34,702 nt of DNA from assembly GCA_026709505.1 (NCBI GenBank), contig JAPOSW010000123.1:1-34702 (forward strand), given 5' to 3'. This document shows positions 25,159-33,593 of the stretch, one piece after another (position 1 is the stretch's first letter; each line of letters starts with the position of its first letter). Origin of the DNA: Gammaproteobacteria bacterium. Lineage in GTDB: Bacteria > Pseudomonadota > Gammaproteobacteria > Arenicellales > Poriferihabitantaceae. The position numbers were made by a program, and so were the translations under genes. The notes below the pieces were generated by a model that saw only the letters and a list, made by a program, of their open reading frames with translations, was not told the origin of the DNA and did no database searches.

Positions 25159-27528
25159 GTGCTTGCCATCACCAGTTCAATGAATTCAATGTTTTTCCAT
25201 GGAATGCTCATGGTGGCGATATCATTGGTCTGTATCAATGTGTTTCCATCGGAATTGAACCCGGTATTGCTGGGCAGCAAACCCCATAGGGCGGAGCAGT
25301 CATGTGACTTGCAATCGGCAATCTACAGTCCAGCCACTCTGGAACATCTTGAAAAGATTTCCTCGGCACGCCGTTCGGCTGATCAATGGCACAGGGATGG
25401 GTCGGTTTTGATTGAGGCTGATAGCGTTGTTTCTGACGGTCAGGGTAACTGGGTAGCGGATGGTCATGTGCATGTCAGAAATGCACATGACGGCATCTTT
25501 GCTGACCGAGCTGAATTTAGTGAAGCGAACAGAATTGCTCGGTTTTTTGGCAACGTGCTGCTTTACACCAAGGACGGGCATCCCTTGTCCGCCGAGAACA
25601 TGCAAATTGACATCGACATGTTCAAAGGTGCGATGATGGACAATGCCCAGATTCACATTGTCGAGCGGGCATCGTCAATGCAGAGGCAAAACCGTACTTC
25701 GCAATCGGATAGCTCATTGTTTTCCGATGGTCAGGATAATCAACGGCCCTGGAGTCAATCGAACAGCAATTACCAGTTTTGGGCTAAAGCAATTGCAGAT
25801 AAAATTGAAATCAATGGCGAGAACTACCATGTTTTCCATAATGCGGTCATGACCGCATGTCCTGGCGATGACCCCGATGTAACACTTATGGCCAGTCAAG
25901 TAGAGCTTGACCATGAACGCAGGCAGGGCAGGGCTCAGAATCTGGTTGTCAGGTTCAAGAATGTGCCCATTTTCTTTTTCCCGAAAGTGTACTTCCCGAT
26001 CAGCAGCGAACGGATGACCGGGTTCTTGTTTCCTCGAGTGGGATACCAGAGACGATCAGGCCTGATCCTGTCCTTGCCCTACTATCTGAATCTTCACCCG
26101 CAATACGATGCAACCATCACCCCGAGCATCATTAGTAAACGTGGACTGCAAATTCGTGGCGAAACCCGTTATATCACGGAAAACTCCGAGGGGGTTTTCC
26201 AGGGCGAGGTTCTGCCTGATGATGATATTCTCAATGATGATCGGCATGCATTTTCATACCGCCACCGGCAGTCGTATTTTGACAGCATCGAACTAGCCGT
26301 TGACTGGGAGAAGATTTCCGATACGGAATATCGCTCCGATTTTGCTGACAATGTTGATTCAAGGGCTTCGGTTTTTTCAAGGCAGACAGTTAATTTTTCC
26401 TATAATGACCAGAGCATACGGGCAAGCGTCAGAGCGATGGGACATGAGTTGGCCAGCAGTCATTTCCAGAAGGATCGCCAACCGTATGACTTGCTGCCCG
26501 AATTCCGGTTGCAGCTGAACAGCCAGAAGGTTTCGGTTTTTGAGCTTGGCGGCAAAGCAGAGCTGACGCGCTATCGGCATGAAGTAGATTCAACCGATGG
26601 AACGCGTCTCAGGTTCATTCCGCATTTATCTCTGCCCGTCAGAAAGATCTACGGATACCTGGAGCCAAAGTTTGCGCTGCACTCGATACGCTATGACTTG
26701 AGTGATAGAAGCAATAATAGGCATGGTGAGTATCGAGTCGATGAGAACATCCCGGTCTGGAGTATTGATTCTGGGCTGTATTTTGAGAGAAATATCACTT
26801 TGGGCGGGAAAGATCATCTGCAAACCCTTGAGCCCCGGATGTTTTACCTGGATATTCCAGTCAGAGAAAAGCAGCTCGAGTTCCCAGAATTCGATACTGG
26901 TATCGGCAATGGCAATAGCTTTTCCCACTACTTTAGGGAGAATCGGTTTTTTGGAGGTGACAGGGTAGGGGATACTCGTCAGGTTACAGCCGGACTGACG
27001 AGCCGTTTTATCGATCAGGGTTCCGGAAAGCAAATCGGTAAAATCAGCGTGGGACAGGTTTACTATTTTGAGGATCGTCAGATTGGCATGCATGCAGAGG
27101 CTGCTATCCAGAAAAATGAGTCTTCAGATTTATTGCTTGAATTTGATGGCACCCTGAATAACCAATGGGAGATAAGCGGTTTCACAAGCTGGTCTGATGA
27201 ACTGGATGAATTCTCGTATATTTCATTATTGTCCAGATATCAGGCCGAGGACGGCATCAGCAGCAGTGAAGCAGGTTATATTCAGGATGCAGATCAGCGA
27301 GAATATCTCAAACTTGATCACGACTCGGAATTTGCCAACAATTGGCTGTATCGAGTTAGATTCCATTACTCAATTCTTGATGATCAATTTCAATTCGCTG
27401 AAATCAGCAACACATACTTGAATTGCTGCTGGTCATTTGGAGTGAATTTGCAACGCTATCAAAACGACGGAAGAAACGATAATCGGGTTATGATTTCATT
27501 TGGCCTCAAAGGCCTCGGCGGAAGCTAG
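25159..27528 (+). CDS. lptD: LPS-assembly outer-membrane protein LptD
   Basis: Outer-membrane barrel that inserts lipopolysaccharide into the outer leaflet together with LptE. 789 residues from GTG 25159 (ATG 25180 and 25189 are alternatives). There is an N-terminal signal sequence, a periplasmic OstA-like beta-jellyroll (SVVSDGQGNWVADGHVHVRN, RAEFSEANRIARFFGNV), then a large barrel domain beginning around PIFFFPKVYFPIS and RMTGFLFPRVGY. The four cysteines needed for its disulfides are present: C49, C234, C756 and C757, corresponding to C31, C173, C724 and C725 in E. coli. It is followed by surA 33 bases later, as in most gammaproteobacteria. Confidence 0.95.
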   Translation: MLAITSSMNSMFFHGMLMVAISLVCINVFPSELNPVLLGSKPHRAEQSCDLQSAIYSPATLEHLEKISSARRSADQWHRDGSVLIEADSVVSDGQGNWVADGHVHVRNAHDGIFADRAEFSEANRIARFFGNVLLYTKDGHPLSAENMQIDIDMFKGAMMDNAQIHIVERASSMQRQNRTSQSDSSLFSDGQDNQRPWSQSNSNYQFWAKAIADKIEINGENYHVFHNAVMTACPGDDPDVTLMASQVELDHERRQGRAQNLVVRFKNVPIFFFPKVYFPISSERMTGFLFPRVGYQRRSGLILSLPYYLNLHPQYDATITPSIISKRGLQIRGETRYITENSEGVFQGEVLPDDDILNDDRHAFSYRHRQSYFDSIELAVDWEKISDTEYRSDFADNVDSRASVFSRQTVNFSYNDQSIRASVRAMGHELASSHFQKDRQPYDLLPEFRLQLNSQKVSVFELGGKAELTRYRHEVDSTDGTRLRFIPHLSLPVRKIYGYLEPKFALHSIRYDLSDRSNNRHGEYRVDENIPVWSIDSGLYFERNITLGGKDHLQTLEPRMFYLDIPVREKQLEFPEFDTGIGNGNSFSHYFRENRFFGGDRVGDTRQVTAGLTSRFIDQGSGKQIGKISVGQVYYFEDRQIGMHAEAAIQKNESSDLLLEFDGTLNNQWEISGFTSWSDELDEFSYISLLSRYQAEDGISSSEAGYIQDADQREYLKLDHDSEFANNWLYRVRFHYSILDDQFQFAEISNTYLNCCWSFGVNLQRYQNDGRNDNRVMISFGLKGLGGS

Positions 27529-27561
27529 AGTGAAAACCAGAAAAGCGGAACATACGGTCAT

Positions 27562-28845
27562 ATGCGAAAATTTATTGCCTGTGCAGTCTTTATTCTAGGC
27601 AGTTGCTGGATTGCAGCCGGCGCATTGAGCGCCAATCTAGACAGGGTGATTGCCATTGTCAATGACGATGCCATTACTTTCTCGGATTATGTGTCTTATT
27701 TCAGCATCAGACAGCTTGAAACTGGCGAGACGACCATTTCAGGAGGTCAACCGCTTGTAATTGACAAAGGTCAACTTGAATCACTTATTGATCAAAGGCT
27801 TCAAGTTCAGGAGGCTTTGCGAAGAGGGCTGAATGTGACCGAAAGCGAGCTGGATATTGCGGTAAGAAATATAAGCCTGCGAAACGGGCTTACCGAGGAG
27901 CAATTGCTGAAAAGATTGGCTTTGCACAATATAACGAAAGCAGAATTCACGCAATCAATGGGCGAACAAATTCTAATTCAAAAGGTTGTAAACGGCCAGG
28001 TTGCTCGATTTGTTCGGGTCAGTGATCAGGAAATAGAGCAGTTTGTAAGGTCTTACCCGGATTTGTTTGAAGTGGATGTTTCATATGAACTGTCCCACTT
28101 GCAGATTGCCATTGGGGATGCTGATGCTGAGCAAGCCAATGCCCGGCGCGAATACCTCCACTTGATCAGGGACAGGATACTGTCTGGCCAGAAACTGGAA
28201 GAGGCAATGGCAACGCCTACGCCTGGCTTCGATGACATGGACTTTGAATATCTGGGTTGGAGGAACAGGTCCCTGATTCCAGACCAGATTATCGCTGAGA
28301 TCGAAGCAGCCGGGCCTGAATCCGCCACCGATGTTCTGGAGGTATCGAATACCCTGCACTTGTTCGTGATTCATGCAAGGCAAGGCGATGAAATAGTCGT
28401 GACCCAAAAGCGATTGAGGCAGATTCTGATCGATTCAGGTCGAAAGTCGATCACCGAACCTGAAGCACTGGATCTTGCCTGGGAAATTCGTATGAAAATT
28501 CAGTCTGGAGAGGATTTTTCCAGCCTTGCACGAAAGTTTTCGGATGATCTTGTTTCTGCAGCCGAAGGAGGGGATATAGGCTGGGTGAATCCAGATGATC
28601 TGGATCCTGAACTCGCACAGTCCATTTCGGACCTGGGGGTTAATGAACTTAGCGAGCCAGTTTCTACCTTGTATGGCTACTTTCTGGTTGAAGTGCTGGA
28701 AACAAGGATCCGGAACATACTTCAGGATGTCATTCGAGGCCGGGCACGTGATATGATATTCGACAGAAAAGCCAATTCGCAGTTCAATTCATGGATAGCC
28801 AGAATCAGAAGCGAATCCTATATCGAGATTGTGGGAGTTAATTGA
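27562..28845 (+). CDS. surA: Periplasmic chaperone/peptidyl-prolyl isomerase SurA
   Basis: Escorts outer-membrane proteins, LptD among them, through the periplasm. 427 residues, almost the same as E. coli SurA (428). A signal peptide ends at LSA (about 24), followed by LDRVIAIVNDDAITFSDY, the SurA N-terminal helix domain, and two parvulin domains: one degenerate at about 170-275 and a second, better conserved one at about 280-385 (QILIDSGRKSITEPEAL, then DDLVSAAEGGDIGWVNPDDL). The pdxA-rsmA genes that usually follow are absent; ubiK comes next, overlapping by one base (TGATG). Confidence 0.94.
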   Translation: MRKFIACAVFILGSCWIAAGALSANLDRVIAIVNDDAITFSDYVSYFSIRQLETGETTISGGQPLVIDKGQLESLIDQRLQVQEALRRGLNVTESELDIAVRNISLRNGLTEEQLLKRLALHNITKAEFTQSMGEQILIQKVVNGQVARFVRVSDQEIEQFVRSYPDLFEVDVSYELSHLQIAIGDADAEQANARREYLHLIRDRILSGQKLEEAMATPTPGFDDMDFEYLGWRNRSLIPDQIIAEIEAAGPESATDVLEVSNTLHLFVIHARQGDEIVVTQKRLRQILIDSGRKSITEPEALDLAWEIRMKIQSGEDFSSLARKFSDDLVSAAEGGDIGWVNPDDLDPELAQSISDLGVNELSEPVSTLYGYFLVEVLETRIRNILQDVIRGRARDMIFDRKANSQFNSWIARIRSESYIEIVGVN

Positions 28846-29126
28846 TGCCTATACAGGATAGAATATCAAGGATTGCACGTGGCATTGAAGAATCTCTGCC
28901 GATAGGACTGGCAAAGGATTTCAAGTCAAATATTGAAGCGGTGGTTCGCAGTAATCTGGAAGGGCTGGATATAGTCACGTCAGAGCAGCATGCGGTACAA
29001 AAGAGAATCCTGGAACGTGCCGTCCAACGAATAGGGGAACTTGAGGAGCGAATTACAGAACTAGAGGCTGCACCCAGTTCAAGCGATTCCGTGAGCGGGT
29101 CGGGCGAACCATCCAGGAAGGCCTGA
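28845..29126 (+). CDS. ubiK: Ubiquinone biosynthesis accessory factor UbiK (YqiC/BMFP)
   Basis: 93-residue protein with an amphipathic N-terminal helix (IQDRISRIARGIEESLPIGL) and a C-terminal coiled coil (RILERAVQRIGELEERITEL) ending in a low-complexity serine-rich tail. This follows E. coli UbiK/YqiC, which forms trimers, binds membrane lipids and helps the aerobic UbiB-J-K coenzyme Q complex. ATG 28845 was chosen because it overlaps the surA stop as TGATG, indicating translational coupling. Linkage of ubiK to surA is not the E. coli arrangement. Confidence 0.85.
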   Translation: MPIQDRISRIARGIEESLPIGLAKDFKSNIEAVVRSNLEGLDIVTSEQHAVQKRILERAVQRIGELEERITELEAAPSSSDSVSGSGEPSRKA

Positions 29127-29148
29127 ATTCTGATAATCTGTGACAGCT

Positions 29149-29610
29149 TCAGTAAATGCCTGCCTCGAGTCCGGCTGACATGATGGTTCCAAGTTCAGTA
29201 CATTGAATCACAAATTCATCACGGAAATCACCTTTAAGCACAAGAGGCGGTTGAACAAGCTTCCATTTGAGTCCCGATAAGATTCTTTCAACACTGGTTT
29301 TCGCGCCTTGACCGTCTAATCCGCCCCTAATGAAGAGAGCAGCCGGCTTGCCCTCTGTTTCAGCGAGACACGGATAATAGATTCTTTCAAAAAAATCCTT
29401 GATTGCCCCGCTCATGTATCCAAAGTTCTCGGTGGTTCCAATAATCACGCCGTCAGACCACAGAACATCGTGACTATCTGCATGCCATGGTTCTTTGCAT
29501 CGAATTTCGATACTTTCAATATTTTCGTGCTGACAGCCATCGCGGACTGCCTGTTGCAGGCGGTGCGTATTTGGGGAAGGGCAGTTTGAAACAATCAGTA
29601 TCTTGGGCAT
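29149..29610 (-). CDS. Flavodoxin-like NAD(P)H-dependent reductase
   Basis: 153 residues from ATG 29610, starting directly with the first strand KILIVSNCPSPNTHRLQQAV, whose SNCPSPNT loop would bind the FMN phosphate. TTENFGYMSGAIKDFFERIYYPC gives the second flavin-contact loop of the flavodoxin_2/NADPH-dependent FMN reductase fold, and AALFIRGGLDGQGA a third. The frame is open 26 codons further upstream (to 29688), but those residues precede the fold. The substrate is unknown: quinone, azo and nitro reductases all share these features. It is convergent with ubiK. Confidence 0.75.
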   Translation of the reverse strand: MPKILIVSNCPSPNTHRLQQAVRDGCQHENIESIEIRCKEPWHADSHDVLWSDGVIIGTTENFGYMSGAIKDFFERIYYPCLAETEGKPAALFIRGGLDGQGAKTSVERILSGLKWKLVQPPLVLKGDFRDEFVIQCTELGTIMSAGLEAGIY

Positions 29611-29970
29611 GATCAGTTTGTTGGAAGCATGAAGGGCAAGATTTATCTGAATAGGGGGCATGATCGCCGCTCTGCCGGTCACTCGCATGAATCATAACCA
29701 GATGGCTGGATATGGTAATTTACCATGACTTTTGACTAGCATGCCAACAGCACAGGACCGAAAATCGCAATGCCAGTGAACTTATTCCTAAAATCCATAA
29801 ATAAAAGAAATATCAATAATATATCATGTATTCATAAGAAGTAAATTTACATATAAATAAATGTTTATAATAGATGGCAATCCGGTTCTTATTTTCAGTT
29901 GACATGGATGCAGACTAACCGGATAATTTGTTTTACACAATAAAGGACTATTCCTTCCTAATTCATTCAA
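29611..29970. other. AT-rich intergenic region ahead of the CDF gene
   Basis: No gene was recognised. From about 29795 the sequence is very AT-rich and includes a perfect palindrome GTAAATTTAC (29842-29851) and AAATGTTTATAATA (29861-29874), which resembles half of a Zur box with an inserted T and also offers a -10 (TATAAT). It is the likely promoter region of the cation transporter gene. Confidence 0.35.
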
Positions 29971-30912
29971 TTGAAATCAAAAACAGGCAGAATATGGGTA
30001 GTATTGGCCGCCATAATAGCTAATGCCCTGATAGCCGCAACCAAGGCGATTGCCTCAGCAATAACCGGCAGTGCTGCCATGCTCAGTGAGGCAGTGCATT
30101 CCATTGTTGACACCAGCAACCAGATTTTGGTGCTCTGGGGTCTCAAACGGTCCTCGCGTCCAGCTGATGACAAGCACCCGTTTGGATATGGCATGGAGCA
30201 GTATTTCTGGACGTTTGTAGTGGCAATTTTGATATTTGCGATTGGCGCGGGCGTCTCGCTATATGCGGGGATTAGCAAGATCAGGGACCCGGGTGAACTA
30301 TCCAATCTGCATATCAACTATTTTGTGCTGGGCTTTGCGTTGATTTTCGAGGCCAGTGCCTGGACTGTGGCTTTCCGTGAGTTTCGAAAAAGAAAGGGAA
30401 ATATGGGTTATTTCAAGGCCTTTAAGTCCAGTAAGGATCCAGCGGTATTTACTGTCCTGTTCGAGGATAGCGCAGCGATTCTGGGGCTTACAGCGGCGTT
30501 TTTTGGGCTGTTGCTCACTCAATTGACTGGAAACCCCATTTATGATGCTGGCGCATCAATCGCAATCGCAGTAATTCTGGGTTGCACTGCGGCATTGCTT
30601 GCGTTTGAAACGAAGGGATTGCTGATTGGAGAATCTGCAAGTTCCGAAGTGCTCTCAGGCATACGAAAACTGGTCCTTAGAGAATCCAACATTCTTACCA
30701 TCAATGAAATTTTGACCATGCATCTGGGGCCGGAAGATATTCTTCTCAATATCAGCATTGATTTTCATGACACGATAAGTGCAGGCGCTGTAGAGAGAAC
30801 CATCTCGAGACTGGAGAAGCAGATAAAGGAAGAATATCCCGAGGTTGCGAGGATTTTCATCGAAGCCCAGAACTGGCGGGCGCATGAAGAAAATGCCAAC
30901 GGCATCGAATAG
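29971..30912 (+). CDS. Cation diffusion facilitator (SLC30A9/ZnT9-like)
   Basis: Proton-coupled divalent metal exporter of the inner membrane, 313 residues, about six helices and a short C-terminal cytoplasmic ferredoxin-like domain (from about 225). The second helix has the metal site SEAVHSIVDTSNQ (H-x3-D), followed by HPFGYGMEQYFWTFVVALL-like sequence (here DDKHPFGYGMEQYFW), which with TVLFEDSAAILG in helix five is typical of the ZnT9-like branch. The start is TTG 29971; no ATG precedes the first helix and no good ribosome site is visible, so an alternative start such as ATT is possible. The metal is uncertain; zinc, iron, manganese or cobalt are all known for the family. Confidence 0.85.
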   Translation: MKSKTGRIWVVLAAIIANALIAATKAIASAITGSAAMLSEAVHSIVDTSNQILVLWGLKRSSRPADDKHPFGYGMEQYFWTFVVAILIFAIGAGVSLYAGISKIRDPGELSNLHINYFVLGFALIFEASAWTVAFREFRKRKGNMGYFKAFKSSKDPAVFTVLFEDSAAILGLTAAFFGLLLTQLTGNPIYDAGASIAIAVILGCTAALLAFETKGLLIGESASSEVLSGIRKLVLRESNILTINEILTMHLGPEDILLNISIDFHDTISAGAVERTISRLEKQIKEEYPEVARIFIEAQNWRAHEENANGIE

Positions 30913-31065
30913 CCGCGAATCCCTGCATGAGCCTCTACTTCGCATAATTCATATTATGTAAAGTTTTAGAAATGATGGCAATTCCTCTTGAAACAGGCTT
31001 GTTGCTGGTAAAGAAAGCTGGTCGCGGCGTATTTCTGCTGTTCCGCTAGCCTTGGCGATCAATGA

Positions 31066-31680
31066 TCAATGATGGCCTGATCTCGCCGAATCCGGATATC
31101 CAGGCTGTTCCATGAGTTTGCGCTTTGGTTCGTGCCGAACATGCAAGCCCGAAATATAGAATGGGTATTCGCTTTCCTTTCCCAGTGCAATGTTCAGAGA
31201 ACGAATTTTTCCGATGTCATGCATTGCGAATTGATATGCCTTTGGTTTTGTCATCTCGATCAGCAATTTTATAAAAATCGATGTTCTGGCCTGACTACCG
31301 AAAGCCTGACGATATAAATTTGCCACTTCATCCATGTTCCCCTCTTCCATGGCGATCACGCCCAGCAAATTGAAGAAAGAAAATGTTGAAACTGAAAATT
31401 TGGGCGGCAATGCATTCAAACCGGGGTCGGGTAACGGCCAGTTGACGATCGATTCCGGTTTATTTCCGTACTTGAGACATTCCATCAAACCTTCGCGAAC
31501 CGATAGCCAGCATTTTGCCTTTTCGCTGTATTTGCGAAATTTTTTGCAATCGAATTCTGAACAGTATTGATGGATGAAATGCGATAGCCAGAGCGGTTGC
31601 CAGCTTGCAATTATCCAATCAATCAGGGCCTTGTTTGGGATGTTTTCGAGAATACTTTGAATGCTTCTGGCATCCAGCAA
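31066..31680 (-). pseudogene. Unrecognised gene, probably frameshifted near its 5' end
   Basis: A 204-codon frame starting at TTG 31680, with no family I recognise. The composition looks like a real protein: helical, tryptophan-rich at the start (IDWIIASWQPLWLSHFIHQY), then SFFNLLGVIAMEEGNMDEVANLYRQAF, which has the look of a TPR-like helix pair. The frame has a stop only 10 codons above the TTG. In the next frame a good start, ATG 31714, reads VNFLKKRLEKFAG just up to the same point, so a one-base slip would join MVNFLKKRLEKF to LLDARSIQSI. Either the gene is broken or the sequence has an error there. No promoter or partner genes help with its function. Confidence 0.5.
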
Positions 31681-31714
31681 ACTTTTCCAGTCTCTTCTTC
31701 AGAAAATTGACCAT

Positions 31715-32082
31715 GCCATTGACTTCAAGGCTTGCTTACAGTTCGCAATGCGCGATTGACATTGCCTTTTCGCCTGTCTTCACAGAGTCGAAATAGGCCA
31801 GAATGACAGTGACCGCAATTAGCTGCATTGATGATTCAGTTTTCCCTTTTCAAGCCAAGCATGGGTGAAGCAGGTTGAACGGCCTCTGACCGCGGCAATC
31901 AGGGCGATGCTGGCGCCACCCGCAAATTTTTCACCTCGCTCTTGTAATTCTTGCAGTGATCAAGAATCCAGGAATCACCGCACCCGTCCAGTCCAGTAGA
32001 GCACCCTATTGAAGTTCAAAATAATTATTCATTTTGAAGCTTGATTTCCATGCCGTTTTGCCACACTGCTGCGAACCTAATT
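31715..32082. other. Non-coding stretch with decayed coding fragments
   Basis: On the minus strand there are short protein-like pieces in different frames, for example GEKFAGGASIALIAAVRG and MQLIAVTVILAYFDSVKTGE, each ended by stops. This suggests an old gene in decay upstream of the frameshifted gene at 31066-31680. No intact frame, terminator or mobile element was recognised. Confidence 0.35.
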
Positions 32083-32958
32083 TCAGGTTAGTGCCAATGA
32101 CAAATCTAGCTCGCCATCAAGAACCGGCGGACACCAATAGTTTCCTCCGCTGACTGGCCTTGAAAAGTCAAAGAGGCCGTCATGAAAGCCGTCTTTGGCG
32201 CCCATCATGCTCTTCATCTGTACGTCAAACGCCCGCAAGCTGTTGCCGAAAGCCATAAAGAACAATCCCCTTCCCCGATCATCAGACCAGGGCATTGATC
32301 TTCTGAGGACAAATGCCTCGGGGTCAAAACTTTCTTGTGCGGTTTTCTTTACATGCGAATCCCGTCGAGCATCGAATCTTTCGTTGGTACTTTGGTATCG
32401 GCCTATGCACTTGTCCTGCTCCTCGCGAGTCATTGTGTCAAATTCGGGGAAATCATGTACCCAGCGTTGAATCGACACAAAAGAACTTCCGTTCAAGGGG
32501 TTTTTTGCATCTTGAACAAATGCCGCATGGATAGCTTTTTCACCTACAGGATTTCCGGTTCCATATTCATAACCGGTTAAATCCCTACCTCCCTTGTATT
32601 TGAACCCATTGGTTTTTTCAGCCAGAGCAAAAGCGTCCGATATACCGCTGCCGGCTGCACTTGCCAATTCGCCGAGCTGGTCTGAACTTTCACCTCGCAA
32701 AATCACAAACAGCGCATGCTGTGTCGCAGGTATGTCATAAACATTGTCAGAGTAATCTGGGAAAGCCTCAAGACCAGGAATTTCAATGTTCAATGCATCG
32801 GTCAAATGGCGACCTAAGCCCACGATATGTTTAGTTTCTTTGACCAATTTGCTGAGATTCTTTAATGATTTGTCAATTGACGATAGATTGACAATGCCAT
32901 ATTCGAGAAAAATTGCATGCTGAGGGATTGGCTCAAGTATTCCAGGCTGATAATTCAT
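32083..32958 (-). CDS. Dyp-type peroxidase homologue with altered distal pocket
   Basis: 291-residue member of the dye-decolourising peroxidase family (YfeX-like, P class by length). The proximal haem histidine is present in VSIQRWVHDFPEF (H168), and the C-terminal ESFDPEAFVLRRSMPWSDDRGRGLFFMAF block is well conserved. The hallmark GxxDG is changed to GYEYG (129-133), so the distal aspartate is tyrosine 132, and the distal arginine of the S-H-V-x-R motif is lysine 205 (SHVKK). These two residues drive peroxide cleavage in the family, so activity may be lost or changed. No signal peptide and no encapsulin gene next to it. It is divergent from phaE. Confidence 0.85.
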   Translation of the reverse strand: MNYQPGILEPIPQHAIFLEYGIVNLSSIDKSLKNLSKLVKETKHIVGLGRHLTDALNIEIPGLEAFPDYSDNVYDIPATQHALFVILRGESSDQLGELASAAGSGISDAFALAEKTNGFKYKGGRDLTGYEYGTGNPVGEKAIHAAFVQDAKNPLNGSSFVSIQRWVHDFPEFDTMTREEQDKCIGRYQSTNERFDARRDSHVKKTAQESFDPEAFVLRRSMPWSDDRGRGLFFMAFGNSLRAFDVQMKSMMGAKDGFHDGLFDFSRPVSGGNYWCPPVLDGELDLSLALT

Positions 32959-33095
32959 GGGAGCTTGTTTTTCGTTTGATTTCGAGTGAGACGATTATAG
33001 ATAATCCAGAATTTAATCAGTTCATAATCTTGTTCATGAATATAATGATTGTTTCGGCATCTGGTCTCGTGAACTATTTCGCTTGATTCTATCTA

Positions 33096-33593
33096 ATGTG
33101 CTCCTTTCAGACTGGCCCATTCGACAAGTACCTTTATTCAGGTGCCTTTTATATCCAAGCTGCAAGCTGCTATCGGCCGGTCCTGGAATGGCTTTCCAAT
33201 GAGGAACCAGAGCAACGAGAAACCCTAATGAACTTGATTCGCGATTCATGGTATCGCTCGACAGTTGATGCGTACTCTTCTGCCATTTCAGGCATGGGAC
33301 TGGTCAATCTCGAAGCGAGTTCAAGCGGTCCTCATGAAATGGCCAGACTGAACAATATCCTGACAATCATGGTGCAGAAAGCCGTTAACGGAATCACCGA
33401 ACGAGTTTCAAATTACAGCCATGAAACTTTGACATTGCAGGCATTTTTCGAGATTTGGATTGAAACCTGTGCAAAAGTGCATGATGACTTGATCAATTCC
33501 GAGGAATTTATTGACTGCATCACCGAAACCATCAATGCATCCCTAAAAATATATGCCAAAGGCAATGCAGACCATGGAACCATGCATGAATGA
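33096..33593 (+). CDS. phaE: Short PhaE-like subunit of class III PHA synthase
   Basis: 165 residues, mostly helical. The stretch LQAFFEIWIETCAKVHDDLINSEEF-DCITETINASLKI resembles the conserved C-terminal part of PhaE (L-x-x-x-YD-x-W-x-x-x-x-E-x-x-x, SEEF, then the NALM-x-L helix). Typical PhaE proteins are 300 or more residues, so the N-terminal half is missing or very short. The position directly in front of phaC, with an 8-base overlap, supports the call. PhaE activates PhaC and forms a complex with it at the granule surface. Confidence 0.6.
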   Translation: MCSFQTGPFDKYLYSGAFYIQAASCYRPVLEWLSNEEPEQRETLMNLIRDSWYRSTVDAYSSAISGMGLVNLEASSSGPHEMARLNNILTIMVQKAVNGITERVSNYSHETLTLQAFFEIWIETCAKVHDDLINSEEFIDCITETINASLKIYAKGNADHGTMHE

